A stretch of DNA of 64,000 nucleotides, from positions 25,821,670-25,885,669 of the forward strand of contig NC_052395.1 in assembly GCF_009389715.1 (NCBI RefSeq). The letters run 5' to 3'. The notes beneath the pieces are model-generated. The model had not been told where the DNA came from. It ran no database searches and saw only the letters and a list, made by a program, of their open reading frames with translations. This stretch comes from Phoenix dactylifera. Its lineage: Eukaryota > Streptophyta > Magnoliopsida > Arecales > Arecaceae. Numbering within the stretch: position 1 is the first letter of the stretch; each line of letters opens with the position of its first letter. The position numbers and the translations under genes are program-made. Of this stretch, positions 1 through 10,243 are shown in pieces.

Positions 1-1567
1 CTAAGTGAAACTAACATCTAGATCAAGAGGTGTGGAAACCAGCACGGAGCTAAGCTTTAAGTTTTAAAAAAAGGATAAAGAGAGAGTAATGGGGCTGCTT
101 TATTTCCTTAATAAGAATTTCTTCCTGCTGGCTCATTCTTAAAACAAATATAACAAGAAAACTATTTTTGTTTCATCATCAAGCATGGCATACCGTACCG
201 TACCGTACCGGACGGTACCAAACGTACCGTACCATACCGTACCGTACTGACTCTCGGTACGCCAAAAAGCCTCGTACCAAACCGTACCGACACAATGCTA
301 GTATGGCACCGGTTCGGGGTCCGGTACCAGTACGGTGAACCTTGTCATCAAGTACAAATACAACTGCACATGGCACAAGTAACTGGGATATCCTGGGTAG
401 ACATCCATTATTGATGGGCCCCTACCAAAACTGTTGTTGACCATTGTAATGGTTATAGCAGCCATTATTTGCCCCAAAAAGTACTATTAAACTTTTTTAG
501 TATTAAAGTGCTGACTGTTAGTTTTCCAACCAATGTTCACTTGGATAAAATTTACAATTTTTCAAGAAGTAAAATCTCTCTGAGGAAAATTGATGCAGAA
601 AAGTTTGAATTTTGTAATGATGATATTTTATTTGGAGGAATGGTACAAATGAAAGTAATGGCTGTTATTTGCATTATAACGGAACGTTGGAATGTTAAAT
701 AACGTGTCATAGCAGCCTTTTCTCTTTCCTTATTATAATAGCATAAAGGAGGGGATCTGAAACCATTCTAATGTTTGTTATTACAGAACTTGGTCTTGAA
801 TTCTACATAAAAAATAAAATAAAAAAAGAGGAGCTAGTTCATCTCCTTTTGGCTGAGATCCTTCATTCCTTGTTCCTCACAGGTCATTCAGATGACCTTA
901 GGAAAATTTCATTTGTATTGAAAAACAATTAGATCAAGTTCAAACATCAAACAAGTGATACAAAGTCTCCCCTCAAAACCCAAAAAACCCAAGCTCTAGT
1001 GCCCAGTGGTATATAGTATCTACATCTGAGGAAGATCGACGCTCTCCACCAGAGCTAAGACAACTATGATTTTTGCTATTACTTATATTGTACTCTATTC
1101 ATAGGCTTAATATAAATTTTACAAGTTAGAGCAAATCAAAAGATGCTTTTTATCATTCACATTCACCATAACTGCCTCAAGGAATATTAAAATGTTATTT
1201 TATTGAAATATTACAAAAATATGACAGAATAAAGAAAGTAGTTAAGACCAAAAGCTGATTCACTTGCAGTGACTCCGTTGCCTAGGCGACAGCTTGCAGT
1301 CAATTGAGCTAATTAACTTGCTGGATTTTCTCTCGAGGAGAAAGGCAGGAAATCTAAGAATATAAAAACTCCTAAGTTATTTTTCATGTTAAAATTTTGA
1401 AATTTTCTTGCATCTAAGTTTATATGTCATTGAAAGGTTACCACATTGTTTGTTTTGGTCTGCTCTCGCTTGTATAAAACTAATGTGACATCTTCAAGAA
1501 TCACTTGATGAAGATATCATTATTAATCAGCCGGCATTATCATTGCACACACCTAATAAAAATGATG
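1..1567. other. Gene-free left flank
   Basis: No coding region, RNA gene or complete transposon can be supported here. The stretch is AT-rich with short non-conserved ORFs. Apart from the TACCG-rich block at about 181-345 it looks like ordinary plant intergenic sequence. It ends in the 5-bp target duplication GTAAC (1568-1572) of the large retrotransposon that follows. Confidence 0.6.
181..345. repeat. TACCG/GTACC-rich dispersed repeat fragment
   Basis: The block is built from overlapping TACCGTACC and GGTACCG motifs and ends with a GGTACCAGTACGG-like stretch. The same word content appears in the foldback element inside the CDPK intron (about 54958-55765) and in a small patch in a GLR intron (about 25795-25845). 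It is therefore likely a fragment of a dispersed family with inverted-repeat ends. No TSD could be defined for this copy. Confidence 0.5.
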
Positions 1568-1639
1568 GTAACTGTTACGGGGGAACTTAGCCACCATGCC
1601 CCACGTGACCGGCACGCGCGCCTAGGAAGACTACGGCAG

Positions 1640-1846
1640 CCCCTTGATCCAGCAATCCGACCCCGAGTCGGACATCTTCAGCTCCGCAGCCCGACCCCGA
1701 GTCGGCTGCCCCTTGATCCAGCAATCCGACCCCGAGTCGGACATCTTCGGCTCCGCAGCCCGACCCCGAGTCGGCTGCCCCTTGATCCAGCAATCCGACC
1801 CCGAGTCGGACATCTTCGTCTCCGCAGCCCGACCCCGAGTCGGACA
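1640..1846 (+). repeat. Three 69-bp repeats with six CCGACCCCGAGTCGG palindromes (LTR U3)
   Basis: Units begin with CCCCTTGATCC at 1640, 1709 and 1778, a constant 69-bp spacing. Each unit carries two copies of CCGACCCCGAGTCGG, whose 5-base ends CCGAC and GTCGG can pair as a hairpin. That gives six identical hairpins per LTR. The same block is present in the 3' LTR from about 13825 to 14031. Binding sites or transcript hairpins are both possible; the sequence does not decide. Confidence 0.9.
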
Positions 1847-1894
1847 TCTCTCGACAACGACAGGCTATTTCCCAGAGGCACGCCGCGGCCCTCT

Positions 1895-2074
1895 GCTCCA
1901 CTACTCCCTGCAACGGTCGTATCCGGCGCTGCTCCACGATCCCCTGTAACAGCCATACAAAGCGGAGCTCCACTACGCCCTGTCATGGCCGTACCCAGCG
2001 CTGCCCCACGACGCCCTGTAACGGCCATGTCAGTGGCAGCTCCATCGTGCTACACGATGACCAACCCCCCAAAA
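1895..2074 (+). repeat. Five degenerate 36-bp repeats in LTR U3
   Basis: Units starting GCTCCA or GCCCCA occur at 1895, 1931, 1967, 2003 and 2039, exactly 36 bp apart, with a shared CCCTGTAACGGCC-like core. They lie directly upstream of the TATA box, where enhancer repeats are expected in a plant LTR. The enhancer role is inferred from position only. Confidence 0.8.
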
Positions 2075-2090
2075 GGGCCCCCCAGCCTGG

Positions 2091-2096
2091 TATATA
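2091..2096 (+). promoter_or_regulatory. LTR TATA box
   Basis: TATATA lies in a GC-rich context, after the U3 repeats and about 300 bp before the gag-pol start. It is the only strong TATA in the LTR on this strand. The copy in the 3' LTR lies at about 14276-14281 and could fire into the downstream flank. Confidence 0.75.
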
Positions 2097-2356
2097 TGCG
2101 GCTGGGGGGAGAAGGGGGAGGGTAAGCAAGAACTTCCAGAGCATTCTCCTACTTGCTACTATTATCTTTCCTTCTCCTCCAATCTCCTCTGACTTGATCG
2201 TCGGAGGGCCCCCACTACCCCAGTGGTGGTGCGAGGCTTGCTTGCAGGTTTCCCGGTGGAAAGTGGAGCGCAATCAACACCAACCAAGGCAACCCGAACG
2301 GAACCCCGTTCACACCGCTGTGCCAATCGTTCTCGGTTTGGACCACCAGCAACAGT

Positions 2357-2374
2357 TGGCGCTAGAGGAAGGGC
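2357..2374 (+). other. Primer-binding site (minus-strand priming)
   Basis: TGGCGCTAGAGGAAGGG follows the LTR end after two bases. It begins with the TGG that pairs with the CCA end of a tRNA, and TGGCGC-type primer sites are usual in plant Ty3/gypsy elements. The tRNA species was not assigned, because no tRNA set could be compared. Confidence 0.8.
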
Positions 2375-2394
2375 CGAATCTCAGAGCGATCGTA

Positions 2395-5300
2395 ATGGCA
2401 CGGCGAGGTGGTCGTGGAGCTTCCAATGCCTCCGGTCGCGGGGCCTCTCGCGCCTCCGGCCGGGAGGCCGCTGCGTCTCCAACACATTCTCAGCAACACT
2501 CCACCGTTCCACCCCCCATTCAGATGGTCGAAGCCGCTCAGTTCGACCAGTTAGCCCAGCAGGTTCGCACCCTCGCGGAGGCAGTGCAGAACCTGCAGGG
2601 CGTGATGTCTCGGGCGCCGCAGCGGGCCCAGGAGCCGCTGCTCCCTGAGCGCTCACCTGTTCTCCTCAACCCGCGCTCCTTCCTCTCCCATGGGGAGGAG
2701 CGCCGGCGCGAGGAAGATTCTCGAGCACGGTCCATTCTGCCGGGACCTTCCCATCGGAGCTGCGCGGGGTACGAGAGGCGGGCCCGGGCGCGTTCCCAGA
2801 CCCCCCAGTCCTCAAGGAACCCGCGCTCCAGTCGGTCCCCCTCTCGGTGCACCTTGTCCCCCACACATCGGTCGCGCTCCCTGGACCGGCGGGTGGACGA
2901 TCTCCACCGACAACTCCAGGTCCTGAAGGGCCACTCCAAAGATCCCTTCGCCGACTTGGAGATCTCCTCCCAGCCGGCGCTTGCCTCGAGGATCCTGCGG
3001 ACCCCGAATCCGCCGGGGTTTAAAATGCCGGCGATCGAGCCCTATGACGGGGCGGCGGACCCGCGGGATCACGTCGAGAGTTTCAGGACCCTTATGCTCC
3101 TCCACGGAGCATCAGATCCTCTCCTCTGCAAGGCCTTCCCGGCGACCCTCCGTGGCCCGGCAAGGGCGTGGTTCGCCGGCTTGGAGGCTAACTCAATCCA
3201 GTCCTTCGACCAGTTTACTCGCCTCTTCATCACCCATTTCGCCGTCAGTAGCCGGCGGCGACTGGTCTCCGACTCCCTCTTTGATGTCCGGCAAAACGAG
3301 GGAGAAAGTTTGCGGGATTATCTTACCCGCTTCAACAAGGCTACGCTGGAAGTCCGGAACCTGAGTCAGGAAGTGGCTCTTTCAGCCCTGAAGCGTGGCT
3401 TCCGAAAGGGCAGACTCACCTTCTCCCTGGACAAACGCCTGCCGCGGAGCTTCCCGGAGCTGTTGTCCCGGGCGAACCAGTATGCGGACGCCGAGGAGGC
3501 GGCCGCCCACCGGAGCAAGGAGGCCGCCGAGATCCCTCCAAAGCTCGGGAAGAAAAGGCGAAAAGAGGCACGCCAGAGGAGGAGCCCGACGCCTCAACGT
3601 CGGCGCAGAAGCCTGTCGCCGGCGAGGAACCACGGCGCCCTACGCCCTCGTTCTCCGCCCCGACGTTTCAACCGGTACACTCCTCTCCTGACTCCCCGGG
3701 CCCAGATCCTCATGGAAATCAAGGGGCGGGAGGACCTCCCGGTCCCGAGACAGATGAAGAAGATTCCTGGGAGGAGGCCCTCTCGGGCGTACTGTGAGTA
3801 CCACCGTGACCACGGCCACGACACCGAAGACTGCTTCCAGCTTCGGGACGAGATCGAGGCTCTCATCCGCCGAGGGCGTCTCGGTCGATATGTGAACGAC
3901 CGACGTCCCCCCGCAGACCCGCGTCCGGCCGACCCGGCCCCTCAGGAGCCTCGGGAGCAGAATCGACCCGTCGCGGGCGTGATCCACACTATCACTGGGG
4001 GCTGCCCCCGGCCCGAGAGGAACGCAGGGGGCTCGACTGAAGCGTCAGGGACAGCCGTCGCGAAGAGGCAGAGGGTCAGTAATGTAATCACTTTTTGTGA
4101 TGAAGATGTAAAGGGGGTTCAGACCCCCCACGATGACGCCATGGTGATCTCCCTCACTATGGCAAACTATGATGTAAGGCGTGTTCTTGTGGATAGTGGA
4201 AGCTCAGCTGATATTTTGTTTTACGAGGCCTTCCAAAAGATGAGCTTGTCCAGACAATTGTTGCACAAAACATCCACCCCCCTCATAGGATTCACTGGTG
4301 ACGCTATCTCGGCCGAAGGTGTCGTTGAGCTGCCTGTGACTGCGGGCGTTGCATCCGCAGAAGCCACGGTGCGGCTCGGGTTCTTGGTCGTCCGTGTTCC
4401 CTCGGCCTACAACGCTATCCTCGGACGACCCGGACTGAACGCCCTTCGCGCGGTGGTCTCTACGTACCACTTGCTCATGCGGTTCCCCACGGCGGCCGGG
4501 ATTGGAGAGGTCCGAGGTGACCAACCGACCGCAAGGCAATGTTTCCTAGCAACTCTCAAAGGGAAGAAGCCCGTAGAAGCCTTAAGCGTCGAGTCCCTCG
4601 ACGCCAGAGACGAGGTGGCCTTGCGGCACGGGGAGCCGGCCGAGGGTGTGATCGAAGTTCCCCTCGAGGAAGGTCGCCCGGACAGGACGATCCGGGTCGG
4701 CGTCAATCTCGACCTGGGAGCTCGGGCCCGGTTGGTAGAATTCCTCCGAGCCAATGTCGATGTGTTTGCCTGGTCGGCGGCCGATGTACCTGGGATCGAC
4801 CCGGAGGTCATTTCTCACGCCCTCAACGTCGACCCGACCCACCGACCGGTAAAACAGAAGAAGAGACACTGTGCCCCGGATCGGATCCGAGTGGTCGACC
4901 AGGAGGTAGACAAACTCTTGGAGGCAGGATTCATAAGGGAGGTCAGCTACCCCGAATGGCTGGCAAATGTCGTACTTGTCCGGAAGGCGAGCGGAAAGTG
5001 GAGGATGTGCGTCGACTACACCGACCTGAACAAGGCATGCCCCAAGGATAGCTTTCCGCTTCCGCGGATAGACCAACTGGTCGACGCGACTTCCGGATAT
5101 CAGCTGCTGCCTTTCATGGACGCCTTCTCCGGCTACAACCAGATAATGATGGCTCCACAGGACGAGGAGAAAACTGCCTTTATAACAGACCGGGGGTTGT
5201 ACTGTTACAAGGTAATGCCCTTCGGTCTGAAGAATGCTGGCGCCACTTACCAGCGCCTCGTCAACAAAATCTTCAAAGAGCAAATCGGCCGGAACATGGA

Positions 5301-7863
5301 GGTGTACGTGGACGATATGCTGGTGAAGAGCCGCCATGCAGACCAGCACATCGCGGATCTGGAGGAGACTTTCGCCACCTTGCGGAAGTTTCACATGAAG
5401 CTGAACCCAGCGAAGTGCGCCTTTGGCGCTTCGGCCGGGAGGTTCCTCGGTTTCATTGTCAACCAGCGGGGGATCGAAGCCAACCCGGACAAAATCAAGG
5501 CCATCCAAGATATGTCCCCTCCGACCAAAGTGAAGGAGGTTCAGGAGCTCGCTGGGAGGGTCGCCGCGCTCGGACGATTTGTGGCAAAATCGGCCGAACG
5601 CTGCCAACCTTTCTTCAAAGTGTTGAAACGCCCGAAAGACTTCCTCTGGACGGCCGAATGTCAAGCAGCATTCGACCAGCTCAAGGAATACTTGGTGTCT
5701 CCTCCCCTGCTGTCCAAGCCGCAAGAAGGGGAGATGCTCTACCTCTATCTGGCGGTCTCCCCAACTGCAGTCAGTGCGGTACTGGTTCGGGAAGAGGCAA
5801 AGCTCCAGAAGCCTGTGTACTACATCAGCCGGGTCCTACGGAATGCCGAGACGCGGTATACGAAGGCTGAAAAGATCGCCTTCGCGCTGCTGACCGCGAC
5901 CAGGAGGCTTCGCCCCTATTTCCAGGCCCATTCTGTCACCCTCTTGACCGATCAACCGCTGCGGCAGATCCTCAGCAATCCAGAGAATGCGGGACGGCTG
6001 GTGAAGTGGGCAATAGAACTTGGTGAGTTCGACATCCGCTACCAGCCCCGACCCGCCATCAAGGCCCAGGCGCTCGCGGATTTCCTCGCTGAGTGCACGG
6101 TGCAGGAGGCGGAACCTAGGTCGCCGGAAACACCCAGCCTCGACCTCCCGATTTGGACGCTTCACATCGATGGGTCGTCGAACCCCGAAGGTGGAGGGGC
6201 CGGGCTGGTCCTTACCAGTCCAGATGGAGTGATAGCCGAGTATGCCTTGAGGTTCGAATTTCCAGTGACCAACAACGAGGCGGAGTACGAGGCCCTAGTC
6301 ACGGGACTCAAACTCACCAAGGAGCTCGGCATCCGGCGCCTGAAGGTCTTCACCGACTCCCAGCTGGTGGTCGGGCAGGTCCGTGGGGAGTTCGAAGCCC
6401 GGAACCCGACCATGCAGAATTACGTCCGGAAGGTGCAAGCACTCATTCCCGACCTCGGCAGTGTCGACATCCAGCAGGTCCCAAGAAGTGAAAATGCCAG
6501 GGCCGACAGGTTGTCCCGCTTAGTGAGCGCAGACGCGCACAACTTGTCGAGGGCGATCTACCTGGAGACCCTGGATGCCCCGAGCATCGGCGAGGCTGGA
6601 GCGGTGATGGCGATTGATCCGGAGCCGTCTTGGATGGACCCGCTTGTCGCCTACCTCGCCGAAGGGATCCTCCCTGAAGACGAAGATCAAGCTCGGCGAC
6701 TTGTTATGAAGTCCGCCCACTACGTACTCTATGAAGGGAGGCTGTATCGGACCTCGTTCACCGCCCCCCTCTTAAAGTGCCTCCGCCCCTCGGAAGCGAC
6801 CTACGTCCTCGGCGAAGTCCACGAAGGCGTTTGCGGATCACACTTGGGGGCTAGGTCCTTGGCGCACAAGATCATGAGGCAGGGCTATTATTGGCCTACC
6901 TTGTTGGAGGACTCAAAGGATCATGTACGGAAATGCGACGCCTGCCAGCGCCACGCCAACGTCCAGAGAGTCCCTTCTGTCCCCTTGGCGCCAATCACTG
7001 CACCCTGGCCCTTCGCCCAGTGGGGAATGGATATCCTCGGACCATTCTCCGTCGCTTCAGCTCAGCGGAAATTTTTGATTGTTGCAATCGACTACTTCAC
7101 CATGTGGGTGGAGGCAGAGCCGCTGGCCACTATCACGGAGGCGCAAGTCCGGAAGTTCGTGAAGAAGAACATCATTGTCCGATTTGGGGTACCTCGGGTC
7201 CTCATCTCGGATAATGGTCGACAGTTCGACAGCAAGCATTTCCGTGACTTCTGCGAGGAGTTTGGGATCGAGCATCGGTTCACATCTGTGTCGCATCCCC
7301 AAACCAACGGCGAGGCCGAGGTCACAAATCGGACAATCCTCCAAGGAATCAAAGCGCGAATCGGTCGGACGGGGCAAGCTTGGGTCGAAGAACTCGAGAA
7401 CGTCCTTTGGGCGTATCGGACCACGCATCGGACCCCTACCGGGGAGACGCCTTTCAGCCTAACCTATGGCACGGAAGCCGTTGTCCCCGTGGAGCTCGGA
7501 CTCCCCTCACCTCGGGTGGCCGCGCACCGACCCGAGGCCAATTCGGAGCAACTCCGAGGGAACCTGGATCTCTTGGAAGAAGCAAGGGAAATGGCGCAGG
7601 TTCGGATGGCGATGTATCAGCGGAGGGTGGCCCGATATTACAACTCCAAGGTCCGACCGAAGCTTTTCAGAATCGGAGATCTGGTGCTAAGGCGAGCTAA
7701 AGCATCTCAACCTGCGGAAGGTGGGAAGCTAGCGCCAAATTGGGAAGGCCCGTATAGGGTTCGCTGGGTAAACCGACCTGGCTCCTACCAGTTGGAGGCC
7801 CTAGATGGTCGAGAAATTCCAAGGAGCTGGAATTCCGCTAACCTGCGGATGTATTACCAGTAG
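2395..7863 (+). CDS. Gag-Pol polyprotein of the Tat/Retand-like element
   Basis: One uninterrupted frame of 1822 codons is read from the ATG at 2395, the first ATG after the primer site. The open frame extends back to 2047 through the LTR, but that part is U3/R. The basic, Arg/Ser-rich gag has a retrotransposon gag core (about nt 3130-3510). Domains follow in order: a CCHC-like knuckle starting at C467; aspartic protease with DSGSS at D600; reverse transcriptase with YVDD at Y971; its RT-linked RNase H; a second RNase H with HIDGSS at D1259; and integrase with an HHCC zinc region. The integrase catalytic triad is D1546, D1606 and E1642, giving the classic D,D-35-E spacing. There is no gag/pol frameshift and no chromodomain. 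All key catalytic motifs are present, so the protein is predicted functional. It makes the particle, copies the RNA and integrates the cDNA. Confidence 0.95.
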   Translation: MARRGGRGASNASGRGASRASGREAAASPTHSQQHSTVPPPIQMVEAAQFDQLAQQVRTLAEAVQNLQGVMSRAPQRAQEPLLPERSPVLLNPRSFLSHGEERRREEDSRARSILPGPSHRSCAGYERRARARSQTPQSSRNPRSSRSPSRCTLSPTHRSRSLDRRVDDLHRQLQVLKGHSKDPFADLEISSQPALASRILRTPNPPGFKMPAIEPYDGAADPRDHVESFRTLMLLHGASDPLLCKAFPATLRGPARAWFAGLEANSIQSFDQFTRLFITHFAVSSRRRLVSDSLFDVRQNEGESLRDYLTRFNKATLEVRNLSQEVALSALKRGFRKGRLTFSLDKRLPRSFPELLSRANQYADAEEAAAHRSKEAAEIPPKLGKKRRKEARQRRSPTPQRRRRSLSPARNHGALRPRSPPRRFNRYTPLLTPRAQILMEIKGREDLPVPRQMKKIPGRRPSRAYCEYHRDHGHDTEDCFQLRDEIEALIRRGRLGRYVNDRRPPADPRPADPAPQEPREQNRPVAGVIHTITGGCPRPERNAGGSTEASGTAVAKRQRVSNVITFCDEDVKGVQTPHDDAMVISLTMANYDVRRVLVDSGSSADILFYEAFQKMSLSRQLLHKTSTPLIGFTGDAISAEGVVELPVTAGVASAEATVRLGFLVVRVPSAYNAILGRPGLNALRAVVSTYHLLMRFPTAAGIGEVRGDQPTARQCFLATLKGKKPVEALSVESLDARDEVALRHGEPAEGVIEVPLEEGRPDRTIRVGVNLDLGARARLVEFLRANVDVFAWSAADVPGIDPEVISHALNVDPTHRPVKQKKRHCAPDRIRVVDQEVDKLLEAGFIREVSYPEWLANVVLVRKASGKWRMCVDYTDLNKACPKDSFPLPRIDQLVDATSGYQLLPFMDAFSGYNQIMMAPQDEEKTAFITDRGLYCYKVMPFGLKNAGATYQRLVNKIFKEQIGRNMEVYVDDMLVKSRHADQHIADLEETFATLRKFHMKLNPAKCAFGASAGRFLGFIVNQRGIEANPDKIKAIQDMSPPTKVKEVQELAGRVAALGRFVAKSAERCQPFFKVLKRPKDFLWTAECQAAFDQLKEYLVSPPLLSKPQEGEMLYLYLAVSPTAVSAVLVREEAKLQKPVYYISRVLRNAETRYTKAEKIAFALLTATRRLRPYFQAHSVTLLTDQPLRQILSNPENAGRLVKWAIELGEFDIRYQPRPAIKAQALADFLAECTVQEAEPRSPETPSLDLPIWTLHIDGSSNPEGGGAGLVLTSPDGVIAEYALRFEFPVTNNEAEYEALVTGLKLTKELGIRRLKVFTDSQLVVGQVRGEFEARNPTMQNYVRKVQALIPDLGSVDIQQVPRSENARADRLSRLVSADAHNLSRAIYLETLDAPSIGEAGAVMAIDPEPSWMDPLVAYLAEGILPEDEDQARRLVMKSAHYVLYEGRLYRTSFTAPLLKCLRPSEATYVLGEVHEGVCGSHLGARSLAHKIMRQGYYWPTLLEDSKDHVRKCDACQRHANVQRVPSVPLAPITAPWPFAQWGMDILGPFSVASAQRKFLIVAIDYFTMWVEAEPLATITEAQVRKFVKKNIIVRFGVPRVLISDNGRQFDSKHFRDFCEEFGIEHRFTSVSHPQTNGEAEVTNRTILQGIKARIGRTGQAWVEELENVLWAYRTTHRTPTGETPFSLTYGTEAVVPVELGLPSPRVAAHRPEANSEQLRGNLDLLEEAREMAQVRMAMYQRRVARYYNSKVRPKLFRIGDLVLRRAKASQPAEGGKLAPNWEGPYRVRWVNRPGSYQLEALDGREIPRSWNSANLRMYYQ

Positions 7864-9018
7864 AACGACAATGCCAGAAAGACAGTTCAAAAATGTATAA
7901 CACTTTTCATTTCAATAATTTCTGGTTACAATGGCGTGCTCGTGTGATTACAAGGAATTCCCAGAGGGGAATTAGGGCGTAAAGAAAGTAAAGAAGAGGT
8001 GGAGACTCCGAGGAGCTGAAGATCTGGGATCCCGAAACCTCCATCCGAAGCGGCTGCAATCCCGCCGGAAGTGGGTGCTTCCAACCGGAGGCGCCATCGG
8101 CGTCTCACGAAGAAGACGAAGAGCCGGCGCGGATGAAGAAGAACTGGACGAAGGAGAAGTCCACACTGCTCCTACCCAGAGGCGCCATCCACGCCTCACG
8201 AAAAAGACGAGGAGCCGCCGCAGACGAAGCTCCCGCTGCCTCCAGGGGAACGCCACCTCCAAGGGATATTCCGGTCCTCCCCAGTGTTAGGGGAGAGAAG
8301 GAATACATGGGAGAAGAGCATATGGAGGCGCGGTCCCGGATCAAGCGCCTGGTGCGGAGCTCAATCGGGAGGCCGAACTTCAAGGAGGGGAGACGTGATC
8401 CCGGATGAAACGCCTAGAGCGGAGTTCCGCCGGGGAGAACCTCCTTGTTGATCCCAGATGAAACGGCTAGTTGGCGGAAGTCGCGAAGGGCGCGTCTCCC
8501 GTTCCTTCGGTAGGGGTCTCTCAACCATGCGCCGGAGAGGAGGCCCACGATCCATGGCAACCTGAACAGCTCCGGCTTGGCAGGCTTCATCGCACCTGCA
8601 CCTATATTTATAGCCAAACTGCGGCCCCCCGGTCGTTCCGATGCGGGTGGCTCCAATAAATGCGGGCGCATTGAATCCGGAGCCGATCCGGCTCTCGAGG
8701 CGTATCTTCCCGCGATTTCCTAAGCGTCATTCTCCTTAATCGCATTCTTTGTGCAGGACACTCCGGGTGGCCTGTACCCCTAGGTCCACGTATCTCCGCT
8801 CGCGCCCCAGGCCGCATCCGCCTCGAAGAACGCGCGTATCGCGGCCGCTTAACTGACACTCCTCGCAAGCAGCAACTGGCGATCCGATTTCCCAGGTAAC
8901 CTCTTAATTAGCATTTAATGCCCATCTGGTGTTCCCCAGGCGACGCTTGGAGAGGAGGAGAAACACGATCGCAGCTGGCCATGGAGAAATTCCGTCGGGC
9001 GGCAAGCGACAGGCGCAC
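7864..9018. other. Non-coding segment between gag-pol and the tandem arrays
   Basis: No convincing protein is seen on either strand. There are short internal duplications: a GGCGCCATC..CGCCTCACGAA motif with its surroundings at about 8090-8125 and again at about 8180-8215, and a GATCCCGGATGAAACGCC-like motif near 8333, 8399 and 8451. A minus-strand TATAAATATA lies at 8603-8612. It could start an antisense transcript, but no conserved ORF follows it. The sense polyadenylation site of gag-pol RNA may lie here or in the 3' LTR. Confidence 0.6.
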
Positions 9019-10243
9019 GACCAGCGAGCGGAATTTCCCGAGGCTCGGCCCTCGGATGCCAGGCTAACCCGATGATCATCCCGGGAGCAGACTAGCCTGA
9101 AGCCCCGACCGGTCGCCTCGGCTTGCGCCAGCCTTGGCCGACCAACGAGCGGAATTTCCCGAGGCTCGGCCCTCGGATGCCAGGCTAACCCGATGATCAT
9201 CCCGGGAGCAGACTAGCCTGAAGCCCCGACCGGTCGCCTCGGCTTGCGCCAGCCTTGGCCGACCAACGAGCGGAATTTTCCGAGGCTCGGCCCTCGGATG
9301 CCAGGCTAACCCGATGATCATCCCGGGAGCAGACTAGCCTGAAGCCCCGACCGGTCGCCTCGGCTTGCGCTAGCCTTGGCCGACCAACGAGCGGAATCTC
9401 CCGAGGCACGGCCCTCGGATGCCAGGCTAACCCGATGATCATCCCGGGAGCAGACTAGCCTGAAGCCCCGACCGGTCGCCTCGGCTTGCGCCAGCCTTGG
9501 CCGACCAACGAGCGGAATTTCCTGAGGCCTGACAACCCTCAGATGCCAGGCTAACCCGATGATCATCCCGGGAGCAGACTAGCCTGAAGCCCCGACCGGT
9601 CGCCTCGGCTTGCGCCAGCCTTGGCCGACCAACGAGCGGAATCTCCCGAGGCTCGGCCCTCGGATGCCAGGCTAACCCGATGATCATCCCGGGAGCAGAC
9701 TAGCCTGAAGCCCCGACCGGTCGCCTCGGCTTGCGCCAGCCTTGGCCGACCAACGAGCGGAATTTCCCGAGGCTCGGCCCTCGGATGCCAGGCTAACCCG
9801 ATGATCATCCCGGGAGCAGACTAGCCTGAAGCCCCGACCGGTCGCCTTGGCTTGCGCCAGCCTTGGCCGACCAACGAGCGGAATTTCCCGAGGCTCGGCC
9901 CTCGGATGCCAGGCTAACCCGATGATCATCCCGGGAGCAGACTAGCCTGAAGCCCCGACCGGTCGCCTCGGCTTGCGCCAGCCTTGACCGACCAACGAGC
10001 GGAATTTCCCGAGGCTCGGCCCTCGGATGCCAGGCTAACCCGATGATCATCCCGGGAGCAGACTAGCCTGAAGCCCCGACCGGTCGCCTCGGCTTGCGCC
10101 AGCCTTGGCTGACCAACGAGCGGAATCTCCCGAGGCTCGGCCCTCGGATGCCAGGCTAACCCGATGATCATCCCGGGAGCAGACTAGCCTGAAGCCCCGA
10201 CCGGTCGCCTCGGCTTGCGCCAGCCTTGGCCGACTAACGAGCG
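9019..10243. repeat. Tandem array A: ten 121-bp units
   Basis: Units start with GACCAACGAGCGG at 9140, 9261, 9382, 9506, 9627, 9748, 9869, 9990 and 10111. There is a variant first unit at 9019 and a partial start at 10232. The period is 121 bp except for one 124-bp unit (9382-9505). Units are nearly identical, with scattered single-base changes, which indicates recent expansion or homogenisation. Because 121 is not a multiple of three, the ladder of 81-82-residue minus-strand ORFs here is a repeat artefact. Confidence 0.95.

Larger units (their letters stand above)
1573..2354 (+). repeat. 5' LTR of the Tat/Retand-like element
   Basis: It is 782 bp, TG...CA, and matches 13758-14539 at all but three positions. 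U3 contains a CACGTG G-box (1602-1607), three 69-bp repeats that carry palindromes, five 36-bp degenerate repeats, and a TATATA box at 2091-2096. Transcription should start shortly after about 2120, leaving an R/U5 of roughly 230 bp. Short ORFs here on both strands come from the repeats and are not genes. Confidence 0.95.

Noticed and set aside
1505..2125. Long ORFs on both strands across the LTR repeats (also at 13501-14310)
   Set aside because: They arise because the 69-bp and 36-bp repeats have lengths divisible by three; both strands are open at once and no protein family is recognisable.
2223..7690. Many ORFs overlapping gag-pol in other frames
   Set aside because: They are shadows of the GC-rich gag-pol frame, which alone carries the protease, RT, RNase H and integrase motifs.
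9019..10171. Ladder of about ten 81-residue minus-strand ORFs
   Set aside because: Each is the same reading of the 121-bp repeat, offset by one unit; 121 is not a multiple of three, so no continuous protein is possible.
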